NCBI RefSeq assembly: GCF_900109205.1
Contig: NZ_FNZB01000003.1
Span: 378,333-442,332, forward strand
Source: Sphingomonas sp. OV641
GTDB lineage: Bacteria; Pseudomonadota; Alphaproteobacteria; Sphingomonadales; Sphingomonadaceae
DNA: 64,000 nucleotides
Direction of reading: 5' to 3'
Below are positions 1 to 8,311 of this stretch, piece after piece. Position 1 is the first letter of the stretch. Each line of letters begins with the position of its first letter. The notes beneath the pieces were generated by a model. It was given only the letters and a program-made list of their open reading frames with translations. It searched no databases and was not told the DNA's origin. A program made the translations under genes and the position numbers.

Positions 1-824
1 ACCCAGCGATACGTACCGTCGAAGTGCCGGAGGCGATATTCGATCTGGTACGGATCACCAGTCGACAGACTATGCCGCCAGACCGTCCAGGCACGTTCCC
101 GATCGTCGGGGTGAAACATGTTGTTCCAGCCCGCGCCATCGGTGGTGCCAACGGGCACGCCGGTGAATTCATACCAGCGGGCGTTGTAGTAATCGTGAAA
201 GCCGTCCGGCAGCGTCGACCAGACCATCTGCGGCATGGTATCCGCGAGCGTGCGGAAGCGCACCTCGCTGTCGGCGAGCGCCGCGCGTGCGCGTGCCGTG
301 GACTTGCGTTGTTCCCGCTGCTCCCGCGCCGCGCGCCGGGCTTCGAGCCGGGCCATCGCCGTCGTGGCCAGGATCTCCAGCCCGCGCGTCTGAAAGGGCG
401 TCAAACCATCGCGCGGTAATGCGTCCAGCACGCAAATAGCGCCCAACGGAATGTTTTCGCGCGTGGTGAGCGGTGCGCCGGCGTAGAAGCGGATGTACGG
501 CGGCCCGGTGACCAGCGGATTGTCGGCGAAGCGCAAGTCCTTTGACGCGTCCCTCACTTCCATGAGCCGCTCGCCGTGCATGGCATGCGCGCAAAAGGAC
601 TGGGAACGCGGCGTTTGCTCCAGATCTGTGCCCAGGCGCGACAGAAAGACCTGCGCGTCCTCCTCAACGATGCTGACCAGGGCCGTTGGCGCGCCGCAAA
701 GCTCCGCAGCGAAGGAGACCAAGTCATCCAGCACGCCTTCCTCCCGCGCGCCGGCGAGATCGTAGAGCGCCAGGGCCTGCTTGCGCATGTCCTCATCATT
801 GATCGGTGGGGAGAGCAGTGTCAC
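1..824 (-). CDS. GAF-PAS sensor protein, C-terminus beyond the window
   Basis: The minus-strand frame is open from a GTG at 824 to the window edge, so the C-terminal output domain is not visible. The first residues (MTLLSPPINDEDMRKQAL) lead into a GAF domain (about residues 10-160; SFCAHAM and FYAGAPLTT are typical), then a short coiled linker rich in Arg, Gln and Ala, then a PAS domain (FRTLADTMPQMVW, YNARWYEFTG) that is cut at the edge. This layout is usual for bacterial sensor histidine kinases of the HWE or HisKA type. An in-frame TGA about 20 bases upstream leaves GTG 824 or ATG 788 as possible starts; GTG retains the usual lead-in to the GAF fold. The kinase assignment is inference because no catalytic domain is seen. 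Confidence 0.8.
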   Translation of the reverse strand, partial: MTLLSPPINDEDMRKQALALYDLAGAREEGVLDDLVSFAAELCGAPTALVSIVEEDAQVFLSRLGTDLEQTPRSQSFCAHAMHGERLMEVRDASKDLRFADNPLVTGPPYIRFYAGAPLTTRENIPLGAICVLDALPRDGLTPFQTRGLEILATTAMARLEARRAAREQREQRKSTARARAALADSEVRFRTLADTMPQMVWSTLPDGFHDYYNARWYEFTGVPVGTTDGAGWNNMFHPDDRERAWTVWRHSLSTGDPYQIEYRLRHFDGTYRW

Positions 825-1183
825 GTTTCCAACCGGTTGGGTTCATCGCCGGTCGGCCGACCGATGATGGTTGATATGGGTCAGCCGCCGTCAAAGGTCG
901 ATGGCCGATTGCTGCTCGCCCGATCGACTGGCCGGGCGGGCAGCGAAGCAGTCAAGCACCGCATCCCGCATCGGCTCGATCGATCCTCTCGGGGAACCAG
1001 CTAACAACTGCCTGAGTTCGGAATTTGATCCTGCGACGACCAGATCAGCGCTGTGCATGCAGGGTAGCGCATCGTTATGGAGCGTGAAGAGTTTGGAGAT
1101 CCAAGCTGGGGAGACGCAAGGCTATGCGTCGTTGTGCCATCAAAAACGGCGCGATTGTTGAGGATCGATAAGGGAGAGATGTC
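825..1183. other. Intergenic region between divergent genes, no gene seen
   Basis: About 360 bases separate the divergent sensor and lipoprotein genes. Open frames here lack ribosome binding sites and overlap in all phases, so none is called. The region presumably holds promoters for both neighbours, but no clear -35/-10 pair stands out. The ribosome binding site of the lipoprotein gene (AAGGGAGAG) lies at its right end. Confidence 0.5.
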
Positions 1184-1516
1184 ATGCGCATGCCGGCCAT
1201 AGCAGCGGCTTCATTAATCCTGACGTCATGCGACAGCAGCGCGCCGCAGAACGTGGCAGCGCCAGCGCCTGCCGAGCCGATGACGAACCAGGCGGCGGAG
1301 GTGGTCGCCCTGCCGGAAGGCCAGCGCAATGCGGTGTTGCTGCGCGCGATCCTTGATGCTGGTCTGCCCTGCCAGGGCGTATCGAGTTCAGAGCCGCTCA
1401 CGACCGGCGGCTCGACGGCGGACTGGCAGGCGCGGTGCACTGACGGATCGACTCACATCGTGCAGGTGAAAGCGGATGGTACCGCAATGGTGGTGAGCCG
1501 CGCGACCGCTCGTTAG
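1184..1516 (+). CDS. Small predicted lipoprotein
   Basis: A 110-residue protein with a short lipoprotein signal: a hydrophobic stretch (PAIAAASLILTSC) ends in a lipobox-like LTSC, so Cys16 would be the lipidated residue. It is followed by an Ala/Pro-rich linker. The C-terminal half has two cysteines (LPCQGV and ARCTDG) that may form a disulfide in the periplasm, and ends in a small beta-rich segment (STHIVQVKADGTAMVV). A strong ribosome binding site (GGGAGAG) precedes the ATG. No family is recognised; membrane-anchored periplasmic location is inferred from the signal. Confidence 0.75.
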   Translation: MRMPAIAAASLILTSCDSSAPQNVAAPAPAEPMTNQAAEVVALPEGQRNAVLLRAILDAGLPCQGVSSSEPLTTGGSTADWQARCTDGSTHIVQVKADGTAMVVSRATAR

Positions 1517-1611
1517 GCAGCCCTTAAGCGGGTAAAAGCACGCGCGACCGCATGGACTTTGCGAACGCGCGTGCGAGCGACGACGGCCGATCGTCTGATC
1601 AACCCGTCCGA

Positions 1612-2172
1612 TCAGAACGGGACGTCATCGTCCAGATCGTCGGCGAAACCGCCGCGCGACTGACCAAAGCCGCCGCCCTTGTTGCCGCCCCCACGGCTTC
1701 CACCGCCGCTGCTGCCGCCACCGAAGTTGCCGCCGCCGAAATCGTCGCCGCCGCCGCCGAAATCATCGCGGCCGCCGAAGTCACGACCGCCGCCGCCACC
1801 ACCGCCACCGGCACCGCCGCCCGGACCGTCCAGCATGGTCAGGACGCTGTTGAACCCCTGCAGGACCACTTCAGTCGAGTAGCGATCCTGCCCATTCTGA
1901 TCCTGCCACTTGCGGGTCTGCAGCTGGCCCTCAATGTAGACCTTCGAGCCCTTGCGCAGGAAACGCTCGGCAACGTTGGCGAGGCCTTCGTTGAAGATCG
2001 CGACCGAATGCCATTCGGTCTTTTCCTTGCGCTCGCCGGAGTTGCGATCCTTCCAGCTCTCGCTGGTCGCGATGCGCAGGTTCACGACCTTGCCGCCGTT
2101 CTGGAAAGAGCGCGATTCGGGATCGCGCCCGAGATTGCCGACGAGAATAACCTTGTTAACGCTGCCTGCCAT
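1612..2172 (-). CDS. ssb: Single-stranded DNA-binding protein
   Basis: A 186-residue SSB. The N-terminal OB fold (about residues 1-112) carries the classical [19 protein letters not shown] start and the [11 protein letters not shown] and [18 protein letters not shown] segments that bind single-stranded DNA as a tetramer. A long glycine-rich disordered linker (about 115-175) follows, and the acidic tip DDLDDDVPF is the conserved tail that docks replication, repair and recombination partners. Length and layout are normal for alphaproteobacteria. It is monocistronic or precedes no gene on the same strand within 100 bases; the feoB stop lies just upstream of its start. Confidence 0.97.
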   Translation of the reverse strand: MAGSVNKVILVGNLGRDPESRSFQNGGKVVNLRIATSESWKDRNSGERKEKTEWHSVAIFNEGLANVAERFLRKGSKVYIEGQLQTRKWQDQNGQDRYSTEVVLQGFNSVLTMLDGPGGGAGGGGGGGGRDFGGRDDFGGGGDDFGGGNFGGGSSGGGSRGGGNKGGGFGQSRGGFADDLDDDVPF

Positions 2173-2181
2173 TGGGGCCCC

Positions 2182-4038
2182 TTAGAGGCCCGCGGCGACC
2201 GCGAGCCAGTATGTGATTCCGGCCATGATGTAAGCGGCGGCGAACAGATAGCCAACCATGAAGAGCGGCCATTTCCACCCGTTCGTCTCCCGCTTGGTGA
2301 CGGCGATCGTGGAGATGCATTGCGGGGCAAAGACGAACCACATCAAAAAGGCGAGGGCGGTCGGTAGCGACCAGCGATGCTGAAGGTTCTCGATGATCGT
2401 GCGCTCGCCCGCGGCATCCTCGGGATCATCCACGGCATAGACGGTGCCGATCGCCGCCACCGCGACTTCGCGCGCGGCCATGGCCGGGATCAGCGCCAGC
2501 GAAATGTCACGATTGAAGCCGATCGGGGCGACCACGACCTCGATGCCGCTCGCGATCCGCCCGGCGACGGAATAGTCGACCTGGCTTTCGCCCTCGGGCG
2601 CCTGCGGGAAGCTGAGCAGCAGCCACAGGACCACGGTGGTGGCGGCGATGATCGTGCCGGCACGCTTGAGGAAAATCACCGCCCGGCTCCACAGCCCGAG
2701 CGCGACATCGCGCAGTCGGGGCATCTGGTATTTCGGCATTTCCATCATGAAGCCCGACGAATCGCCCTTGGTGATCGTGCGGCGAAGCACCAGCGCGGCG
2801 ACGAACGCGCCCACGATCCCGGCAAGATAGAGACCAAGCAGGACAAGCCCCTGTAGGCCGACCCGCGGGCCGACTGCCGTATTGGGGATGAAGGCGCCGA
2901 TAATGATGGTGTAGACCGGCAGGCGGGCCGAGCAGGTCATCAGCGGCGCGATCAGGATCGTCGTAAGCCGGTCCTTCTCGTCGCTGATCGTGCGCGTCGC
3001 CATGATACCGGGAACGGCGCAGGCGAAGCTGGACAGCAAGGGAATGAAGGCGCGGCCGGACAGCCCGACGCCAGCCATCATCCGATCCATGAGGAATGCC
3101 GCACGGACCATATAGCCCGAGGCTTCCAACAGCAGAATGAAGGTGAACAGGATCAGGATCTGCGGCAGAAAAACCACCACCGCGCCGACGCCGGCGATCA
3201 AGCCATCGGTGACCACGGATCTGAGGAGATTGTCCGGAAGGACGCCGCGAACCGCCTCGTCCAGCGACGCAAAGCCCCCTTCGATCCAGCCGATCGGCGC
3301 TTCCGACCAGCTGAACACCGCCTGGAACATGAGGAACATGAGCGCCACAAGCAGGATAGGCCCAATCACCGGGTGGAGGGCGACCGCGTCAAGCGCATGA
3401 TTCCAGCGTCGAACCGGCGTTTCGGAGACGATAGCCGCCCGGGCGATCTCTCGCGCACGGCGCTGAAGCTGGGGCAGCGAGTCCGCGCTCTCGGGCAAAG
3501 GAAGAGGATCCTGCTGTCCGCCACCCTCAACCGCGGTGGTGAGAGCGGCCCGTAACGTATCCAGCCCGCGCTTGCGCACCGCAACAGTGGGCACCACGGG
3601 CACGCCCAGTTCACGGGAAAGCGCATCGGTCGAAAGGGTAAGCCCATCCCGCTCCGCCAGATCGACCATGTTTAGGGCGACGACGACCGGGAGACCCAGC
3701 GCGATCAACTGAAGCGCGAACCGCAGGTGAAGATCGAGGTTGGCCGCGTCGACCACCACGACCAAAACGTCCGGCCGGCGCTCGCCCGCCTGGCGCCCGA
3801 ACAGAACGTCGCGCGTCACCTGTTCGTCCGGGGAGGACGGATCGAGGCTGTAGGTGCCTGGCAGATCGACCAGTTCGACGGGCCGACCATCATCAAGCGA
3901 CAGGCGCCCCGAATGGCGCTCCACCGTCACGCCGGGATAGTTGCCGACCTTCTGACGAGCCCCTGTCAACGCATTGAACAAAGCGGACTTGCCGGCATTG
4001 GGATTGCCGACAAGTGCGACCAGCGGAAGAATGCTCAT
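2182..4038 (-). CDS. feoB: Ferrous iron transport protein B
   Basis: A 618-residue inner-membrane Fe(II) transporter. The N-terminal G domain has the P-loop GNPNAGKSALFNAL (residues 11-24), a DLPGTYSL G3 motif and NMVDLAE (G4). A helical regulatory domain follows, then a membrane domain of about eight to ten helices with the two Gate motifs (for example LLSSFACAVPGIMATRTI, with the conserved Cys-Ala-Val-Pro-Gly). GTP hydrolysis gates iron uptake under low oxygen. It starts two bases after the feoA stop codon, so the two are co-transcribed and probably translationally coupled. It is shorter than the E. coli protein (773) but within range for alphaproteobacterial FeoB; no FeoC follows. Confidence 0.97.
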   Translation of the reverse strand: MSILPLVALVGNPNAGKSALFNALTGARQKVGNYPGVTVERHSGRLSLDDGRPVELVDLPGTYSLDPSSPDEQVTRDVLFGRQAGERRPDVLVVVVDAANLDLHLRFALQLIALGLPVVVALNMVDLAERDGLTLSTDALSRELGVPVVPTVAVRKRGLDTLRAALTTAVEGGGQQDPLPLPESADSLPQLQRRAREIARAAIVSETPVRRWNHALDAVALHPVIGPILLVALMFLMFQAVFSWSEAPIGWIEGGFASLDEAVRGVLPDNLLRSVVTDGLIAGVGAVVVFLPQILILFTFILLLEASGYMVRAAFLMDRMMAGVGLSGRAFIPLLSSFACAVPGIMATRTISDEKDRLTTILIAPLMTCSARLPVYTIIIGAFIPNTAVGPRVGLQGLVLLGLYLAGIVGAFVAALVLRRTITKGDSSGFMMEMPKYQMPRLRDVALGLWSRAVIFLKRAGTIIAATTVVLWLLLSFPQAPEGESQVDYSVAGRIASGIEVVVAPIGFNRDISLALIPAMAAREVAVAAIGTVYAVDDPEDAAGERTIIENLQHRWSLPTALAFLMWFVFAPQCISTIAVTKRETNGWKWPLFMVGYLFAAAYIMAGITYWLAVAAGL

Positions 4039-4039
4039 G

Positions 4040-4294
4040 TCAGTCGGTCGTCACCGTGATGGCGGCGGCGACATTGCGCCGCAGGGCTATCGTCATGCGG
4101 CCGATGCGGCACGCGAGTGGGCCACGGAACAAGGTCGCCCGGTGCAGCAACTCCACGGACACGCCCTCCTCAAAGCCGAACTCACGCAGGCGGCGGGCTT
4201 CCGGAGCGGCGAGCCGGTCCCAGTCGATGGCAGAAACCGTCGCCCGACGACGGAGCGGGAGCGATTCGAGAGGAAGGGGGGCAGGAGCAAGCAC
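4040..4294 (-). CDS. feoA: Ferrous iron transport protein A
   Basis: An 84-residue SH3-like cytoplasmic partner of FeoB. The family pattern is visible in RRLREFGFEEGVSVELLHRA and in the C-terminal RIGRMTIALRRNVAAAI strand. It precedes feoB by one base and a Fur-like operator lies 18 bases upstream of its start. The start is taken as GTG at 4294; no ATG in this frame precedes the domain and there is no strong ribosome binding site, so a slightly different start or leaderless translation is possible. FeoA supports FeoB activity by an interaction that is still poorly defined in the family. Confidence 0.9.
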   Translation of the reverse strand: MLAPAPLPLESLPLRRRATVSAIDWDRLAAPEARRLREFGFEEGVSVELLHRATLFRGPLACRIGRMTIALRRNVAAAITVTTD

Positions 4295-4311
4295 GCGAGC
4301 ATTCTAACGGC

Positions 4312-4330
4312 ATTGCGAATGGTTATCAAT
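4312..4330 (-). promoter_or_regulatory. Fur-like operator of feoAB
   Basis: The plus strand reads ATTGCGAATGGTTATCAAT, an imperfect palindrome close to the TTGCGAATnATTnTCA boxes known for Fur regulation in sphingomonads and related bacteria. It sits directly in front of feoA, where a ferric-uptake repressor would be expected to shut the operon off when iron is plentiful. Confidence 0.65.
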
Positions 4331-4365
4331 TCACGCCGCTCAACGGTGCACGCTTTTGCTGCTGA

Positions 4366-5025
4366 TCACACCACCGGATAGCGCAACCGACCCACGAAAC
4401 GGGTCAGGCTTGGGCGGCGTTGTGCGCGGCGAGTGATCCCGGCCTTGGCCTTTTCAAAACGCATGATCCCGTCGATCCGCCGCGCGAGGAAGGCGCGCGT
4501 CTCGGCATGATCCTCGCTCTCGTCGTCCAGGAACACCGTGACCGTCGCGCCGTAAACGGCAAACAGCATCGCACGTTTCGTGTAGTGATTATAATCCGCC
4601 GCAACGTCGCCGGCTGCGCGCCACATCGTGTCGACGCTACGCCAACCAAGCTTCGCCGCGGTCGCGACATTCTGGGGCATGGCGAGGATGGCGAGCGCGC
4701 GCCGGAGCGCCTCGCGGTGCGGCGCCGTGGCAGCCAGCCTGGCCTCGACAAGCGCCGTGATCCGCTGCCGGATCTTCATGGCTGCGAGCCGCTCGGGCGG
4801 GAGCGTCACCAGCATTGCGGCATCCACGCTTGCGAACCAGGCATCGATCATGTCCACCGCTCCGCCCGGAAAGGCGAGGGCTGCCACGTCGCGATCGATC
4901 CCGTTCATCTCCGCCGCCATGTCCCGCGCCGCCGCGCCCCAGCCGTCGAATGCCGCGTTTTCGGCGATGGCGGGGGCGAGAAGGACACGAATCTCGTCGA
5001 GCGTGAGGTCTGCGCTATCGGTCAT
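4366..5025 (-). CDS. COQ9 family protein (ubiquinone biosynthesis)
   Basis: A 219-residue protein of the COQ9 family, related in fold to TetR regulators but binding lipid rather than DNA. The family C-terminal motif is seen in LGWRSVDTMWRAAGDVAADY followed by NHYTKRAMLFAVYGAT and FLDDESEDHAETRAFLARRI. In alphaproteobacteria it supports COQ7-type hydroxylation in ubiquinone synthesis at the inner membrane. The ATG at 5025 (MTDSADLTLDEIRVLL) is chosen; an ATG at 5034 and a TTG at 5055 are in frame. It is a single gene between feoA and the EamA transporter on the same strand. Confidence 0.9.
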   Translation of the reverse strand: MTDSADLTLDEIRVLLAPAIAENAAFDGWGAAARDMAAEMNGIDRDVAALAFPGGAVDMIDAWFASVDAAMLVTLPPERLAAMKIRQRITALVEARLAATAPHREALRRALAILAMPQNVATAAKLGWRSVDTMWRAAGDVAADYNHYTKRAMLFAVYGATVTVFLDDESEDHAETRAFLARRIDGIMRFEKAKAGITRRAQRRPSLTRFVGRLRYPVV

Positions 5026-5115
5026 GACGGCCATATAGGCGTGTCGGTGGGGCAATTTCCACTAGCGGGCTCAGGCGCGGGAGCGGGAGGTCTTGTTCGC
5101 CTGTCCGGTGCCGGG

Positions 5116-6030
5116 TCAGTCGGCAACGAGCGGGCGACGCTCAGGTGCGATCCGGACCAGAACCAGCGCAGTCGCGACCAGCACCGCTCCCACGAAATCC
5201 GCCGCGCCAAGTGCCTCGCCATAAGCGAGCCAGCCGACCGTTGCGGCCACCACCGGCTGGGTAAGCAGCGCCAATCCGATCACCAGCGGGCTGAAACGGC
5301 CTAGCGCATAGATCATCAGGCCTTGGCCGATCACCTGGCTGCACAGTGCAAGGCCGAGCAGCGGCGCCCAATCTTCGGGCCAGACCTGCTCGCCCAGGAG
5401 GACCGCAGCGACTAGCAACGGCAGAACCGTCGCCGCGGATGACAGCCCAAGCGCGGGAAGCGGAGCCATGCTGGCCCGAGCGCGCGCCATGAGGATGAAA
5501 TAGCCTGCATAGAGAATGCCGGCGACCAGACAAAGAAGGTCACCGATCAGATTCTGCGGATCAAGCTGGTAGGAACGCCCCATCAGCAACGCGGCCCCCA
5601 TCGCAGCCAACCCAAGCGCCAGCCCCTGCATCCGCGTCGGCCAGGCTCGAGCCACGAGAAAGCCGTAGAGCGGGAAAACGAATGTCGCGGCGTTGCCGAA
5701 CAGTGTCGCGTTGGCGAGCTTGGTATGGTGGATGCCGACATGCCAGCTGGCGAGATCGCCAGCGAAGAGGATGCCAGACCCGGCAAGCACCCAGCCAATC
5801 CCGCGCGCGCTGGCAACCGGTCGCCCGCCGGTGAGGGTCGCCAGAAGGAGCAGCACCGGAGTGGCAAGACCAATACGCCAGAAGCCCGCCGCGACGGGGC
5901 CGACATCAGTCAGCCGCACGAACCACGGGCCGAACGCGAGCGCCAAATTGCCCCCGAGCAGGGCGGCAAAGGCCAATGCTCCACCACTTGGGCGCGATGT
6001 AGCTTTTCTTGGGGCCGGTGCCTCGTGCAT
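5116..6030 (-). CDS. EamA/DMT-type drug or metabolite exporter
   Basis: A 304-residue inner-membrane protein with ten hydrophobic helices in two five-helix EamA repeats (for example FAALLGGNLALAFGPWFVRL in the first half and PLVIGLALLTQPVVAATVGW in the second). Such proteins export metabolites or amino-acid derivatives by proton exchange; the substrate cannot be read. The frame extends upstream to 6162 but overlaps the divergent reductase gene, so ATG 6030 (MHEAPAPRKATS), placed after a GGGGC sequence, is preferred. It diverges from the Old Yellow Enzyme gene with 65 bases between. Confidence 0.88.
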   Translation of the reverse strand: MHEAPAPRKATSRPSGGALAFAALLGGNLALAFGPWFVRLTDVGPVAAGFWRIGLATPVLLLLATLTGGRPVASARGIGWVLAGSGILFAGDLASWHVGIHHTKLANATLFGNAATFVFPLYGFLVARAWPTRMQGLALGLAAMGAALLMGRSYQLDPQNLIGDLLCLVAGILYAGYFILMARARASMAPLPALGLSSAATVLPLLVAAVLLGEQVWPEDWAPLLGLALCSQVIGQGLMIYALGRFSPLVIGLALLTQPVVAATVGWLAYGEALGAADFVGAVLVATALVLVRIAPERRPLVAD

Positions 6031-6095
6031 GCTGCCCCGTAACCACCTAAGTCGGGCAAGTCCCGTAGCAAAGTGCAACGGAAGGGGAGTTTGAA

Positions 6096-7175
6096 ATGCC
6101 AAGCCTGTTTGATCCGATCGAACTGGGTGCCATTCGCGCCGCAAATCGCGTGCTGATGGCACCGCTGACCCGCACGCGGGCCGACGACGATCACGTGCCC
6201 ACCGAGATGATGATCGAATATTATCGGCAGCGCGCCGGCGCCGGCCTGATCATCTCCGAGGCGACCGGCATCAGCCGGCAGGGACTGGGCTGGCCGAATG
6301 CGCCGGGCATCTGGACCGATGCGCAGACCGAGGCATGGAAGCCGATCACCGAAGCGGTACATGAGGCGGGCGGCAAGATCATCGCCCAGCTATGGCACCA
6401 GGGCCGGCTGGCGCGCCCCGATGTGAACAAGCTGCAGCCGCTCTCGGCCTCCGTCACGCGGGCGCCTTATCCGAACCCGGCGAAGAACCCCTATGGTGAG
6501 GCGCGCGCCGCCACGCTGGACGAGATCAAGGAAGCGATCGAGCAATATGCGCAGGCGGCACGCAACGCGTTGGCGGCCGGGTTTGACGGCGTGCAGCTGC
6601 ACGGCGCCAATGGCTATTTGATCGACCAGTTCCTGCGCGACAACACCAACCTTCGTGATGACGATTACGGCGGCTCGCCGGAGAACCGCATCCGCTTCAT
6701 GAAGGAAGCGGTGGAAGCGGTGATTGCCGTCGCAGGCGCCGAGCGCACCTCCATTCGCCTGTCGCCCAATGGCGAGACTCAGGGCGCCGACGACAGCAAT
6801 CCCGAGGCGGTTTTCATTCCCGCCGCCAAGGTGCTGGACGAATTGGGCATCGCCTTCCTCGAGTTGCGCGAACAGGCGCCGGACGGCACCTTCGGCGCGA
6901 CCACCGTGCCCAAATTGAGCCCGGCGATCCGCAAGGTGTTCACGCGCCCGTTGGTGCTGAACCAGGATTATACGCTGGATAAGGCACAGGCCGATCTGGA
7001 CTCCGGGATCGCCGATGCAATTGCCTTCGGCCGGCCGTTCATCGGCAATCCGGACTTGGTGGAGCGGCTGCGTGCCGGTGCTCCGCTGGCGCAGGACAAT
7101 CCCAAGACCTGGTATTCGAAGGGGCCGGAGGGATATATCGACTATCCGTCCTATCAGGAACAGGCGGCCGCCTGA
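6096..7175 (+). CDS. Alkene reductase, Old Yellow Enzyme family
   Basis: A 359-residue FMN-dependent ene-reductase similar to NemA and XenA/B. The TIM barrel carries family marks: the start SLFDPIELGAIRAANRVLMA, MAPLTRTRA, the AQLWHQGR segment, the substrate-binding pair in QLHGANGYLIDQFLRD, a conserved DDYGGSPENRIRF and the phosphate-binding GRPFIGNPDLVERLR. It reduces activated C=C bonds, nitrate esters or maleimides with NAD(P)H in the cytoplasm. A strong ribosome binding site (GGAAGGGGAG) precedes the ATG. It is alone on its strand. A symbol is not assigned because nemA and xenA cannot be told apart by reading. Confidence 0.93.
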   Translation: MPSLFDPIELGAIRAANRVLMAPLTRTRADDDHVPTEMMIEYYRQRAGAGLIISEATGISRQGLGWPNAPGIWTDAQTEAWKPITEAVHEAGGKIIAQLWHQGRLARPDVNKLQPLSASVTRAPYPNPAKNPYGEARAATLDEIKEAIEQYAQAARNALAAGFDGVQLHGANGYLIDQFLRDNTNLRDDDYGGSPENRIRFMKEAVEAVIAVAGAERTSIRLSPNGETQGADDSNPEAVFIPAAKVLDELGIAFLELREQAPDGTFGATTVPKLSPAIRKVFTRPLVLNQDYTLDKAQADLDSGIADAIAFGRPFIGNPDLVERLRAGAPLAQDNPKTWYSKGPEGYIDYPSYQEQAAA

Positions 7176-7182
7176 TACCGCC

Positions 7183-7217
7183 GGTGCCGCCCCGCGCCAC
7201 GTGCGTGGGGCGGCGCC
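7183..7217. terminator. GC-rich hairpin after the alkene reductase gene
   Basis: An 11-base stem (GGTGCCGCCCC at 7183-7193 with GGGGCGGCGCC at 7207-7217, one G-T pair) flanks a 13-base loop 7 bases after the stop. No T-run follows, so it is at best an imperfect terminator or an RNA-stabilising hairpin. Confidence 0.45.
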
Positions 7218-7355
7218 TCGTGATCTGCGCTATCTGCAAGGCAAGACGCCTTTGCGCAGGTCCCTTTGCTTACCACAGTCTGGGGCCTGCAGGCGGCTCC
7301 ATCGCAGATCCGTTTTCGCCTGGTACGTTCGTCTTGGCGATTGTAGTGCGACGCC

Positions 7356-8207
7356 TTACGCCGCTGATTGGATTTTCAGCGGATCCCAGGCGATTAGGTT
7401 TGCCGACTCATTGGTCTTTACGCGCGCAGCGAAGGAAAACGCGTCCACCGAAGTGAAGCTTTCGTCTAAAATTGCGTAGCCGTAGCTATGAAGAAGAGCG
7501 ATCAGCTCACCAGAGGAACTTCCTGCCCGCTCCAGCGCACTCGGACCCATTTCAAAAATGACTGCTGGGCGGTATCGGTCAAGAGTTTTGGCGGCGCCGC
7601 GTAGGACGTCGACTTCATGGCCATCCGTATCGATCTTGATCAGGTCAACCCTTTCAAGCGCGTGCTCCTCAGTGATTTGATCTATCGTGTAGAACGTCAC
7701 GCGCTCGTGCGTATTGGTCACCGTGTCGTCAATGCGATAGCCGTTGATGACGAACATGTCGCCTTGGCCACCCCGGTTACCGCTGGCACCTAGCACGGGT
7801 GTGATGTTTGACATGGCGTTACGGCGCGCATTGGCCGTCAGCCGCTCCATCGCCCAAGGTGACGGCTCGATTGCAACAACCCGGCCTGCAGGGCCGACGC
7901 AGCGTGCGGCCCAAAGCGAAATGAGGCCGATATTCGCGCCTACGTCGATTACCGTACCCCCCGCAGGTGATAGGCGCTGCACCGCGGCGAGCGTTTCCGG
8001 TTCATAGTCGCCATCGAAGTAAAGCCGCATGTCCATCGACTGAGCGGGATCAAGCATCACCTTCATGCCGCGCCACGTGAACGGGAAGGGCGCACGGCCG
8101 CGCGTCAGCGGGCCAAGGACGAGGCTCTTGATCTTACGACGTGCCGTAATCTGAAGCGGCAGGCTCCGGTAAACGGTAGTCGCCGCGCGCGTGAGTGCAT
8201 TGCCCAT
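7356..8207 (-). CDS. FkbM family methyltransferase
   Basis: A 283-residue SAM-dependent methyltransferase. The SAM-binding motif I is GGTVIDVGANIGLISLWAA, followed by VVAIEPSPWAMERL (motif II) and the FkbM hallmark VDLIKIDTDGHEVDVLRGA. FkbM enzymes usually O-methylate hydroxyls of sugars or polyketides, so it may decorate a surface glycan like those built by genes further right. The ATG at 8207 with GGGGACG ahead is preferred over an upstream in-frame ATG at 8249. The N-terminal 50 residues are basic and not part of the fold. Confidence 0.9.
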   Translation of the reverse strand: MGNALTRAATTVYRSLPLQITARRKIKSLVLGPLTRGRAPFPFTWRGMKVMLDPAQSMDMRLYFDGDYEPETLAAVQRLSPAGGTVIDVGANIGLISLWAARCVGPAGRVVAIEPSPWAMERLTANARRNAMSNITPVLGASGNRGGQGDMFVINGYRIDDTVTNTHERVTFYTIDQITEEHALERVDLIKIDTDGHEVDVLRGAAKTLDRYRPAVIFEMGPSALERAGSSSGELIALLHSYGYAILDESFTSVDAFSFAARVKTNESANLIAWDPLKIQSAA

Positions 8208-8311
8208 GTCGTCCCCGCTTCCATGTCGATCCGGTGAGCAGCGGACCACAGCCCCGAGAACAGCGCAAAGGAAGATACAGCGAAATCGGCGCTAAACGCC
8301 CGCGACGCAGA

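Noticed and set aside
1552..2367. A 271-codon plus-strand frame of Ala/Thr repeats opposite ssb and the end of feoB
   Set aside because: The Ala-rich repeats are the antisense of the glycine-rich linker of Ssb; the ssb frame is unmistakable.
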